Shown here: positions 1 through 6,197 of the stretch, in pieces
Layout of the letters: each line of letters begins with the position of its first letter
Numbering within the stretch: position 1 is the first letter of the stretch
Origin: Fidelibacterota bacterium
GTDB taxonomy: Bacteria; Fidelibacterota; Marinisomatia; Marinisomatales; UBA1611
DNA length: 13,036 bases
Direction: 5' to 3'
Assembly: GCA_015658495.1 (NCBI GenBank)
Contig: DQOT01000043.1
Location: 1-13,036, forward strand
The notes under the pieces: generated by a model
The model's database searches: none
What the model was told of the DNA's origin: nothing
What the model saw: the letters and a program-made list of their open reading frames with translations, nothing else
Translations under genes and position numbers: made by a program

Positions 1-2160
1 CCTACGGGAAAAACACCGGAATATTTTATAAAATGGACCCACCATTTGCTGAATAATTGGGATGCGCCTGATTTAAAAAAATTGTGTAAAGAAAATGGAT
101 TGGATCTTGTAAAGAAGCCTGATCTGTCGCGGCTCAAATTTGTCCAGATTGATGAATTTTATCCCATGGATTCTTCTCAGCATAATAGTTTCTTTAATTA
201 TGTGAATAATTTTTATTTAGAGGGATTTGAACTATCCAAGGAAAATGCGCTTTTGATCAATGGTGCTGAAATTCCTTTGGCGGATGCAAAACAGTGGATA
301 GAGGTTTTTCCAAATGGCACCATTGACCTGACTCTACGTTACAGGGATCCAAGATCCGAATTAGAAAAAACGCAGCAGAATTCCATTTATTTGATCGATC
401 AGTGGTGTACCGAATACGAGGAAAAGATCCGCGCTATGGGTGGGATTGGTTTCTTCCTGGGCGGCATCGGTCCCGATGGGCATATTGCTTTTAATGTTCG
501 TGGATCGGATCATAATTCAACCACACGGCTCATGGAAACCAATTTTGAAACCCAGGCTGCGGCGGCAACGGATCTGGGTGGTATCGAGATCAGCAAAAAC
601 AGACTTGTGATTACCATTGGATTGGCAACCATCACTTTCAATGAAGATGCGGTTGTGATTATTACAGCTGCCGGGGAAGCCAAAGCAACGATTGTCAAAC
701 ATTCACTGGAAAATTTACCCGATGTAAAATATCCAGGCACGGTATTACAGCGATTAGACAATAGCCGATTTTACCTGACCTATGGTGCAGCAAAATCTCT
801 ACAGGATACTGAAAACAAATATTGGGAAACCCCAAATTGGGATGATGAAAAGAGACAAAGGGCGCTTCTCCAACTGGCGAAAAATGTAAATATCTTTGGG
901 AAAAAATTATCTTTGAAGAATCTTGAAAATGATTCCCTTTGCAAAACAATTCCCGGTTTGAATGAGGGAACAGTATCTGAGATCATTAACAAAGTCCATG
1001 AGAAGGTACAGCGGGGAATTAAACAAGAAACGGATCAAGTTTATTATCATACTGGACCTCACCATGATGATATTATGCTGGGGATGATGCCCCACGTTAT
1101 TCATCTGATAAGGGAACCCAGCAACGCTCACCATTTTGCCAATATGACCTCTGGTTTTACATCCGTAACCAATGGATTTGTTGTCGATATTATGGCGGAT
1201 ACATTGTCATTCTTTGAAAAGGGTAAAATACAAATGACGGATTACCCTGATTTTTTCTCTAAGGGGTATAAACGGAAATGGGATAAGGATGTATTTCATT
1301 ATTTAGATAACTTGGCTAGGAGGGATCAGGGGGAACAAAATCGTGCCATGGCTCATCGGGTTATTCGTGCGCTGATTGAGATTTATAATATTCCAGATAA
1401 AGTGGGCTTAGAAGGTCAAATCAAAGCCATTATCTCTGAATTAAAGTGTTGTTATAATGGCGAGAAAAATTCAGTTGAAGTCCAAAAATTGAAAGGAATG
1501 ATCCGTGAATACGAGGAAGAACTGGTTTGGGCCAATTATGGTGTACGTGTCCAGGATATTCACCATCTTCGATTGGGATTTTATACAGGAGATATTTTTA
1601 CAGAATCACCTGAACGGACCCGGGATGTATTACCTATCCTGGAACAATTCAGGGAAATAAGGCCCACCGTTATTTCTTTAGCACTCGATCCGGAAGGCAG
1701 CGGACCGGACACCCATTATAAAGTGTTGCAGGCCATTGCGGATGCGGTTCGGGTTTGGAATGAAGAAGCAAATCTGTCTCATTTACGGATCTGGGGATAC
1801 CGTAATATCTGGTATCGGTTTGATCTCGCTGAAGCGGATCTGGTCGTTCCGGTGACATTAAACTCTATGGCGATTATTCGATCCACCTTCATGAATTGTT
1901 ATTTGAGCCAAAGAGACGCGTCTTTCCCCAGTTATGAATTGGATGGCCCTTTTTGTGATCTATCCCAAAAGATATGGGTAGAACAGCATCAGGACCTGCA
2001 ATTATTATTGGGCAGAGATTATTGGTACCTAAATGAAAATCCACACCTTCGGGCGGTACACGGTGCCGTTTATCTAAAGGAAATGGATGTGAAAACGTTC
2101 CTGACAGTTGCACGAGAATTGGAAGATTCCATGGAAGGATCTGCCCTTTCTACGAATTAA
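1..2160 (+). CDS. NagB-like / PIG-L (LmbE) fusion protein, 5'-truncated
   Basis: The reading frame is open from base 1, where it encodes PTGKTPEYFI, the phosphate-binding start of the glucosamine-6-phosphate deaminase fold, so the gene begins upstream and the TTG at 46 is not its start. The first half (to about 870) is NagB-like: it has a QIDEF segment (the Asp72 region of E. coli NagB) and GGIGPDGHIAFN at about 457-495. The second half (about 1040-2100) is PIG-L-like: a GPHHDD metal motif at 1054-1071 and a later DTH metal ligand at 1708-1716. The same architecture is known from Bacteroides proteins annotated as glucosamine-6-phosphate deaminase. Family knowledge suggests amino-sugar isomerisation/deamination plus N-deacetylation, but the real substrate is unknown. 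The catalytic Glu after DGHIAFN (E. coli Glu148) is Val here (GTT at 496-498), so NagB activity is doubtful. No signal peptide can be judged. The fusion assignment is firm; the function is not. Confidence 0.85.
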   Translation, partial: PTGKTPEYFIKWTHHLLNNWDAPDLKKLCKENGLDLVKKPDLSRLKFVQIDEFYPMDSSQHNSFFNYVNNFYLEGFELSKENALLINGAEIPLADAKQWIEVFPNGTIDLTLRYRDPRSELEKTQQNSIYLIDQWCTEYEEKIRAMGGIGFFLGGIGPDGHIAFNVRGSDHNSTTRLMETNFETQAAAATDLGGIEISKNRLVITIGLATITFNEDAVVIITAAGEAKATIVKHSLENLPDVKYPGTVLQRLDNSRFYLTYGAAKSLQDTENKYWETPNWDDEKRQRALLQLAKNVNIFGKKLSLKNLENDSLCKTIPGLNEGTVSEIINKVHEKVQRGIKQETDQVYYHTGPHHDDIMLGMMPHVIHLIREPSNAHHFANMTSGFTSVTNGFVVDIMADTLSFFEKGKIQMTDYPDFFSKGYKRKWDKDVFHYLDNLARRDQGEQNRAMAHRVIRALIEIYNIPDKVGLEGQIKAIISELKCCYNGEKNSVEVQKLKGMIREYEEELVWANYGVRVQDIHHLRLGFYTGDIFTESPERTRDVLPILEQFREIRPTVISLALDPEGSGPDTHYKVLQAIADAVRVWNEEANLSHLRIWGYRNIWYRFDLAEADLVVPVTLNSMAIIRSTFMNCYLSQRDASFPSYELDGPFCDLSQKIWVEQHQDLQLLLGRDYWYLNENPHLRAVHGAVYLKEMDVKTFLTVARELEDSMEGSALSTN

Positions 2161-2573
2161 AACTCTTTTTCCCCAACAGCTTGTTTCAAGATCTCCGCTT
2201 CTTGGACTTTTTTAGCCAAATGGAAAATATAGTAAACTGATTTTTTAATCTCATCCTCGGAACAGGAATAACACGTTCCCTTAGGCGGCATGATTCCCTC
2301 TTCACCTTCCATGCCATTGAGAACGCTTTTATATAAATGATCGAATCCCTTTTCGGCGAGTTGATCAAAATGATCTTTATTCCTGACGGATGCAGCGCCC
2401 ATGGAACCATACATGTGGCATCGGAAACAGGTGGTAGCCCAAATGGATTCTCCCACAATAATATCCTTTTTGGAGAGTTCATTAAATTCTTTCGAAACGT
2501 AAATATTGACAGGGGGTTTTTCCCCGCATCCAATGATAAGAAGAAAAATAAAAAAGAAAATTGAACGTCGCAT
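2157..2573 (-). CDS. Lipoprotein cytochrome c, c5-like
   Basis: A 138-residue protein with a hydrophobic N-terminus ending in a lipobox (LIIGC, Cys16), so it is probably exported and lipid-anchored. It has one heme-attachment motif CFRCH at 49-53, a likely axial Met at 95 in the MPPKG segment, and a CYSC pair at 101-104. MPPKG-x-CxxC-S-D/E-E is characteristic of cytochrome c5-type electron carriers, in which the extra cysteines form a disulfide. The start ATG (2571-2573) has AAGGA five bases upstream, a good ribosome binding site. The gene converges on the NagB/PIG-L gene and shares its stop bases. A partner oxidase or reductase is not visible, so the electron-transfer role is inferred from family only. 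Confidence 0.88.
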   Translation of the reverse strand: MRRSIFFFIFLLIIGCGEKPPVNIYVSKEFNELSKKDIIVGESIWATTCFRCHMYGSMGAASVRNKDHFDQLAEKGFDHLYKSVLNGMEGEEGIMPPKGTCYSCSEDEIKKSVYYIFHLAKKVQEAEILKQAVGEKEF

Positions 2574-2592
2574 GAGTGTCCTTATTTTTGCT

Positions 2593-2620
2593 ATTCTAAT
2601 AAATCAATTTAATATGTCTA
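2593..2620 (-). promoter_or_regulatory. Candidate promoter of the cytochrome gene
   Basis: Read on the minus strand, TAGACA (2615-2620) and TAGAAT (2593-2598) each match five of six bases of the sigma70 -35 and -10 hexamers with a 16-base spacer. They would place transcription start about 12-15 bases before the Shine-Dalgarno of the cytochrome gene. The -35 lies inside the tail of the decayed SIS-isomerase gene. Consensus in this organism's phylum may differ, so this is tentative. Confidence 0.35.
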
Positions 2621-3242
2621 TTCTAAACATGAGTAGTAACCGTTTTCCCAGGATTCCGGCTGGATGAAGTTCTGCAAAATCTTCTTTATTGAATCCGCGT
2701 AATTCTAAAAGGGAAACAGCCAATGCATCGCCCATGGCCAATGTTGCCGTCGTGCTGGCTGTAGGCGCCAAACCCAAAGTGCAAGCTTCTTTTTCAACGG
2801 AAATGTCCAAATAAATGTCTTATCTATTGGATAAAGTGGAATTTCGGCGCCCAATCATTCCGATAATAGTTACACCTTTTTACTGGAGTGCTGGCAAGAT
2901 TTGGATGAGTTCCATGGTTTCGCCGTTATTCGAAACAATCAATACAACATCTTCTTTGGTGATCATTCCCTGGTCACCCTGGGTCGCTTCCCCAGGATGA
3001 ACAAAATGAGAGGGTGTTCCAGTGGAATCCATGGTGGAGGCAATCTTCGGGGAAATCAATCCGGATTTTCCCATGCCAGAAACAATCAGCCGTCCTGAGC
3101 ATTGTAAAATGGATTGGACCGCAGATTCAAATTGGGCATCGATGCGTTCACCGATTAGGGAAACTGCTTCTGCTTCGATCTTGATAACACGTTTTGTGAC
3201 AGATTGAATATCTGGTGAATTCATGTTAAAATTTAATACCAT
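2604..3242 (-). pseudogene. Decayed arabinose-5-phosphate isomerase (KdsD/KpsF, SIS domain)
   Basis: The translation matches KdsD/KpsF/GutQ along one single frame: IVSGMGKSGLIS, STGTP, HPGEATQGD, IVSNNGET, then KEACTLGLAPTASTTATLAM, GDALAV and HPAGILGKRLL. The frame is cut twice by TAA codons, at 2880-2882 (after LPALQ) and 2820-2822 (after LSNR). No frameshift is needed to join the parts, so these are substitutions. Usual KdsD proteins are about 320-330 residues with two C-terminal CBS domains; here the frame ends with TGA (2604-2606) just after the SIS domain, 30 bases before the cytochrome start. SIS-only relatives exist in Bacteroides, so the missing CBS part may be ancestral, not deleted. 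The intact enzyme interconverts ribulose-5-phosphate and arabinose-5-phosphate for KDO/LPS synthesis. Start could be ATG 3242 or 3224; neither has a clear ribosome site. Confidence 0.85.
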
Positions 3243-3278
3243 TCTGCTGCCGACCTGATTAGTTTATCTTCCTTCATA

Positions 3279-3920
3279 ATGAAAATAAATCAACACTTTC
3301 ACTGGGACAAAGAGGAAATTGCCAATTTGTTGACCCATGGTATCGGCACCATTGCCAGTGCTGTGGGGTTGGTATTTTTGCTTTATTTTGCTATCATAAA
3401 AGGTGGAATTTGGGAACAAGTCAGCTTTAGCATTTTTGGCGCCACCATGCTCATCGTTTTATTATCGTCCACCATTTATCACACCATCCGAACACCGAAG
3501 TGGAAGAAAATTTTCCAAACGGTTGATCAATCCGCTATATTTTTATTGATTGCAGGATCATACGCTCCGTTTTGTTTGGTGAGTTTACGCGGTGTGTGGG
3601 GCTGGTCAATTTTATCTGTTGTCTGGGTTTTAGCCATCACCGGGGTCATTTTAAAAATATATTTTAGGGATCGTGTGGTCAAACCTTTCTTGATTCTTTA
3701 TGTTGCAATGGGATGGCTCTGCGTGATTGCTATCAAGGAAATGTTGGAAAATATTCCTGAATTTTCGCTTCTTTTTATTGTAATCGGCGGTGCATTTTAT
3801 ATGCTTGGAATTATTTTCTATCTTTGGGAAAAATTACCCTATAATCATGCAATCTGGCATGTATTTGTGATTGGTGGATGCGCCAGCCATTATATTGCCG
3901 TTCTTGATCTTGTTCTATGA
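3279..3920 (+). CDS. Hemolysin III / PAQR (YqfA-type) membrane protein
   Basis: A 213-residue protein with about seven hydrophobic segments. It carries the family signatures: EEIANLLTHGIG near the N-terminus, SSTIYH (Ser64, His68), VDQSAIFLLIAGSYAPF (Asp83), and a C-terminal HAIWHVFVIGGCASH with His190, His194 and His204. These Ser/His/Asp/His residues are the proposed zinc-site ligands of the PAQR superfamily. It acts in the inner membrane; bacterial members have been linked to membrane lipid homeostasis, but no reaction can be assigned from sequence. The stop TGA overlaps the ATG of the next gene (ATGA, 3917-3920), pointing to translational coupling with the selenoprotein peroxiredoxin. No clear Shine-Dalgarno precedes the ATG. 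Confidence 0.88.
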   Translation: MKINQHFHWDKEEIANLLTHGIGTIASAVGLVFLLYFAIIKGGIWEQVSFSIFGATMLIVLLSSTIYHTIRTPKWKKIFQTVDQSAIFLLIAGSYAPFCLVSLRGVWGWSILSVVWVLAITGVILKIYFRDRVVKPFLILYVAMGWLCVIAIKEMLENIPEFSLLFIVIGGAFYMLGIIFYLWEKLPYNHAIWHVFVIGGCASHYIAVLDLVL

Positions 3921-4417
3921 AAAAACTCGTTTTAGCAGGAATATTTATCATGCCCTTATTTGGAAAAATGCCAGAGATTGGAAAACCAGCACCAGAATTT
4001 TCATTACACGATCAGAATGGTAACCTGCATTCATTGGCAGATTATAAAGATAAAAAATTAGTGGTTTATTTTTTCCCAAAAGCAGATACACCGGGCTGAA
4101 CGAAGCAAGCTTGCGGATTCCGGGATGAATCTGAAAAATATGAAGCATTGGAAATTGAAATTTTGGGAATCAGTTATGATCCCAAAAAAGCTTTAATTGA
4201 TTTTAAAGAAAAATACAGAATACCTTATAATTTTTTATCGGATAAAAACAGAGTTGTTGGAAAGAAATACGGTGTAAATAATTTCTTATTTACGTCTCGC
4301 AAAACATTTCTAATTGATGAAAAGGGAATCTTGGTTCATATCATTGAAAAAGTGAATTTGAACACGCATCCATTGGATGTTTTAAAAGCCTTTGAAAATG
4401 CAATAACAGGAGATTAA
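3917..4417 (+). CDS. PrxQ/BCP-type peroxiredoxin, selenoprotein (UGA-recoded)
   Basis: One gene of 166 residues read through an in-frame TGA at 4097-4099. Before it comes an AhpC/TSA-fold N-terminus (GKPAPEFSLHDQNGN, then VVYFFPKADTPG); after it the same frame continues TKQACGFRDESEKYEAL, then EILGISYDP and FLSDKNRVVGKKYGV. The TGA is at residue 61, exactly where PrxQ/BCP enzymes have the peroxidatic Cys (TPGCT), giving TPGUT; the resolving Cys is residue 66, the usual five residues later. A hydrophobic N-terminus (MKKLVLAGIFIMPLFG) suggests export or membrane tethering, although no signal-peptidase site is obvious. Role: thiol-dependent peroxide reduction. It overlaps the PAQR gene stop by ATGA and ends two bases before the SelW-like ATG. 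Gene finders will report a 60-residue and an 89-residue fragment; neither is a real gene. A genuine nonsense mutation is unlikely given codon position and the second recoded gene next door. Confidence 0.93.
4114..4133 (+). promoter_or_regulatory. Candidate bacterial SECIS hairpin in peroxiredoxin mRNA
   Basis: Downstream of the UGA (4097-4099), CGGATTC (4114-4120) pairs with GAATCTG (4127-4133), seven pairs including one G-U, closing a six-base loop CGGGAU. The loop starts 22 nt after the UGA and has G at its second position, both as expected for bacterial SECIS elements bound by SelB. It lies within the coding region, also as expected for bacteria. Folding was done by eye. Confidence 0.6.
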
Positions 4418-4419
4418 CA

Positions 4420-4650
4420 ATGAAAGTGTCGATAGAATATTGTTCTGTTTGAAACTATTTACCACGTGCTTCCAGTTTGGAAGTGGAATTAAAAACAAAA
4501 TTTCCCAAGGTTGATACAAAATTGATCTCCAGCGGCGGCGGTGTTTTTGAAGTCACACTGGATGGCGAATTAATTTATTCAAAGAAAGCACTGGACAGGT
4601 TTCCGGAAGAGGGTGAAATCGAAACATTGATTAAGGATTATTCAAACTGA
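4420..4650 (+). CDS. SelW-like Rdx family selenoprotein (UGA-recoded, CxxU)
   Basis: A 76-residue protein with an in-frame TGA at 4450-4452 (codon 11). The translation begins MKVSIEYCSVU-NYLPRA and continues SSLEVELKTKFP, ISSGGGVFEVTLDGELIYSK, RFPEEGEI. This is the prokaryotic SelW/Rdx family: a thioredoxin-like fold with CxxU (Cys8, Sec11) after the first strand, the NYxPRA helix and the GGGVFEV/GELIYSK/RFP motifs. The length is normal for the family. It probably acts as a small thiol oxidoreductase; its partner is unknown. It begins two bases after the peroxiredoxin stop and ends one base before the cyclase start, so it is mid-operon. Because the TGA comes after only ten codons, ordinary gene calling would miss it completely. 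The sense sequence on both sides stays conserved in one frame, which argues against a pseudogene. Confidence 0.93.
4462..4486 (+). promoter_or_regulatory. Candidate bacterial SECIS hairpin in SelW-like mRNA
   Basis: After the UGA (4450-4452), CCAC (4462-4465) pairs with GTGG (4483-4486) and TTCC (4470-4473 with the shared C at 4469 bulged) pairs with GGAA (4479-4482), closing a five-base loop AGUUU (4474-4478). The alternative CTTCC/GGAAG pairing keeps the same loop. The loop begins 22 nt after the UGA and has G at position two, the same geometry as in the peroxiredoxin gene upstream. Confidence 0.6.
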
Positions 4651-4651
4651 A

Positions 4652-5413
4652 TTGAAAATTACCATTCATCATAACGATCGAGACCATTCCGTCGACTTGG
4701 ATTGCGGAATTGACCTGTCGATCCATAATAGATTTGATGGAAAAAATCCGATATTTTATAACGCAATGCAAACGAGGGCTATTCCGGTTGAAAGAGACGG
4801 ATTTATTGGGGCTGTAAATAGGGGAGGCGGTTGTAATGTCTCAGTGGCAAATGTGGATATTCACTGCACTGGGACCCATACAGAATGTGTTGGTCATATT
4901 GATGATTCCGGGATAATAATCACCGATGTTTGTCCAACAGGATTTATCTCTGCGTCCTTAGTCTCTTTAGAGACTGAAATTGCAAATGAAACCAGTGAGA
5001 ATTACCACGTACCGTTTTGCGATGAGGATCGTGTTATCACAAAAAAAAATCTGGTTGAAAAGTGGTCCGGAAAATCACCTGAGGTATTAATTCTTCGTAC
5101 GCTTCCAAATAACGAAAATAAAAAATCCCTAAACTATGACGAAAATCCTGCACCATTTTTTACCAATGATGCCATTGACTATATCACTCATTTAGGCGTT
5201 CAAAATTTATTGGTGGATTTACCATCGATTGATAAAGCGGATGATGGGGGACAGTTGGGCAATCATAATCGATTTTTTGAAAAAGGAAAAACAATTTCCG
5301 AATTACTTTATATTCCTAACTCTGTTCTGGATGGATTCGGATTTCTCCAGATCCAGATTCCTAATTGGGGACTGGATGCTGCACCCAGCCGTCCAATTTT
5401 TTATCCTGTTTAA
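4652..5413 (+). CDS. Cyclase-family hydrolase (kynurenine formamidase-like, PF04199)
   Basis: A 253-residue protein starting at a TTG one base after the SelW-like stop; the frame is closed by a TGA at 4628-4630 and no ATG occurs near the N-terminus, so TTG is the best start. AAGGA at 4633-4637 may serve as a distant ribosome site. The metal-site signature of the cyclase/arylformamidase family is seen as HCTGTHTECVGH (His71, His76, Glu78, His82; Glu replaces the more common Asp), followed by LVDLPSID at 187-194 and NHNRFF at 204-209. Members hydrolyse amide or ester bonds in cyclic or N-formyl substrates, typically with a divalent metal. Its substrate is not clear, and no tryptophan-catabolism gene is near. 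The tight linkage to two selenoproteins suggests a shared transcript, not a proven shared pathway. Confidence 0.8.
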   Translation: MKITIHHNDRDHSVDLDCGIDLSIHNRFDGKNPIFYNAMQTRAIPVERDGFIGAVNRGGGCNVSVANVDIHCTGTHTECVGHIDDSGIIITDVCPTGFISASLVSLETEIANETSENYHVPFCDEDRVITKKNLVEKWSGKSPEVLILRTLPNNENKKSLNYDENPAPFFTNDAIDYITHLGVQNLLVDLPSIDKADDGGQLGNHNRFFEKGKTISELLYIPNSVLDGFGFLQIQIPNWGLDAAPSRPIFYPV

Positions 5414-5431
5414 ACAAAAATAGATTTTAAT

Positions 5432-5453
5432 GAGACGTAGTACAATACGTCTC
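5432..5453 (+). repeat. Perfect 8-bp inverted repeat (GAGACGTA / TACGTCTC)
   Basis: GAGACGTA (5432-5439) and TACGTCTC (5446-5453) are perfect inverted arms around a six-base loop GTACAA. It lies in the 81-base spacer between the cyclase and tetR genes. There is no T-run after the right arm, so a classical intrinsic terminator is not supported. It resembles GAGACGT-type palindromes that recur between genes in several bacterial genomes; membership in such a family is inference. Confidence 0.55.
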
Positions 5454-5466
5454 TACACACTTAAAT

Positions 5467-5480
5467 TGACCACCCGGTCA
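5467..5480 (+). promoter_or_regulatory. Candidate TetR-family operator TGACC-ACCC-GGTCA
   Basis: A 14-base imperfect palindrome with perfect five-base arms TGACC and GGTCA lies 14 bases before the tetR start codon. TetR-family repressors usually autoregulate through short palindromes in this position. Together with the repressor gene directly downstream, this is a reasonable operator candidate. Confidence 0.45.
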
Positions 5481-5494
5481 TTATTGAATTAATT

Positions 5495-6121
5495 ATGATT
5501 TCAACCACAAATCAATTTGAACAATTACCTGCAGAGAAGCAGTCACGGATTGTGGATGCATCTATCTCTGAATTTGCAGAAAAGGACTACGAGACTGCAT
5601 CCATGAATAAGGTTGTGAACCAGGCTGGGATTTCCAAAGGGTCACTCTTCAATTATTTTAAAACGAAGAGCAGTCTGTATTTTCACATTTACCAATTGGC
5701 GATCGGAGAAGTAAAAGCATATCTCCGGAAAGTCCGAGATGAAACGGCTAGCCTATCATTTGATGTACGACTTTCAAAGATTGTGGATTCAGGTGTGCAA
5801 TTTATCACGGAACATCCACGACTTGCTCAGATCTATTTCCGGTTGGTTTACTCTGGTGATTCTCCCAACAGGGAAAAAATCGTGAATGAACTGCAGTCCA
5901 TGTCAGAAGACTATCTAGGAAACATAGTTCAGGATGCTATGGACCGCGGTGAGTTAAACCAAAGTTTAGATAAAGGGCAGGCCGTATTCTTTTTAGATGC
6001 CGTTCTGAATCGATTTTTGAAGGATTATCATGAAGCACTGGAAACAGGGAATAAGGATCAATTTGACCGAGAAAAGTGGGTGAAGGGGATTACAACATTT
6101 TTTAGAAAAGGATTATCTTAA
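5495..6121 (+). CDS. TetR/AcrR-family transcriptional regulator
   Basis: A 208-residue protein with an N-terminal TetR DNA-binding domain at about 14-60: KQSRIVDASISEFAEKDYE, then the helix-turn-helix MNKVVNQAGISKGSLFNYF and the typical K-SLY exit. The rest is an all-helical ligand-binding region with no recognisable ligand motif. It lies directly upstream of, and co-directional with, the menaquinone cluster (76 bases before ubiE/menG), so it may control that cluster or only itself. A palindrome just before its start is a plausible operator. The ATG at 5495 places the helix-turn-helix at the normal distance from the N-terminus. Confidence 0.88.
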   Translation: MISTTNQFEQLPAEKQSRIVDASISEFAEKDYETASMNKVVNQAGISKGSLFNYFKTKSSLYFHIYQLAIGEVKAYLRKVRDETASLSFDVRLSKIVDSGVQFITEHPRLAQIYFRLVYSGDSPNREKIVNELQSMSEDYLGNIVQDAMDRGELNQSLDKGQAVFFLDAVLNRFLKDYHEALETGNKDQFDREKWVKGITTFFRKGLS

Positions 6122-6190
6122 GTGCGAACGTGCTGAAGTGTTCGGGTGTTAAAGTCCATGAACACATGAGCACACAAACACTTCAACACA
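6121..6190 (+). repeat. 8-nt-periodic palindromic repeat, copy 1 (before ubiE/menG)
   Basis: The tetR-ubiE spacer is built of octamers: left units of the AGTGTTCG type and right units of the AACACTTC type, the latter with NCAC cores at 6162, 6170, 6178 and 6186 (exactly 8 apart). Arms 6130-6150 and 6169-6189 pair at 17 of 21 positions plus one G-U, so the transcript can form a hairpin ending 8 bases before the ubiE ATG. Confidence 0.75.
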
Positions 6191-6197
6191 TAAAATA

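Noticed and set aside
2337..2564. Plus-strand open frame over the cytochrome gene
   Set aside because: It lies opposite a clear cytochrome c with heme motif and lipobox; no family resemblance in its own frame.
2820..2882. The stops in the KdsD-like gene as possible recoding like the nearby selenoproteins
   Set aside because: Both are TAA, not TGA, and neither aligns with a catalytic Cys; nonsense mutations are the simpler reading.
4148..4417. Separate 89-residue gene after the peroxiredoxin TGA
   Set aside because: It is the C-terminal half of the peroxiredoxin in the same frame; Sec read-through explains it.
5432..5453. Intrinsic terminator after the cyclase gene
   Set aside because: The stem is A/T-G/C mixed with no following T-run on either strand.
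5466..5494. sigma70 promoter with TTGACC as -35 before tetR
   Set aside because: A 17-base spacer would put the -10 (TTAATT) directly against the ATG, leaving no leader; the palindrome reading is preferred.
6121..6190. CRISPR-like array from the regular short repeats
   Set aside because: The unit is only 8 bases with no spacers, and the element is palindromic as a whole; it is not a CRISPR.
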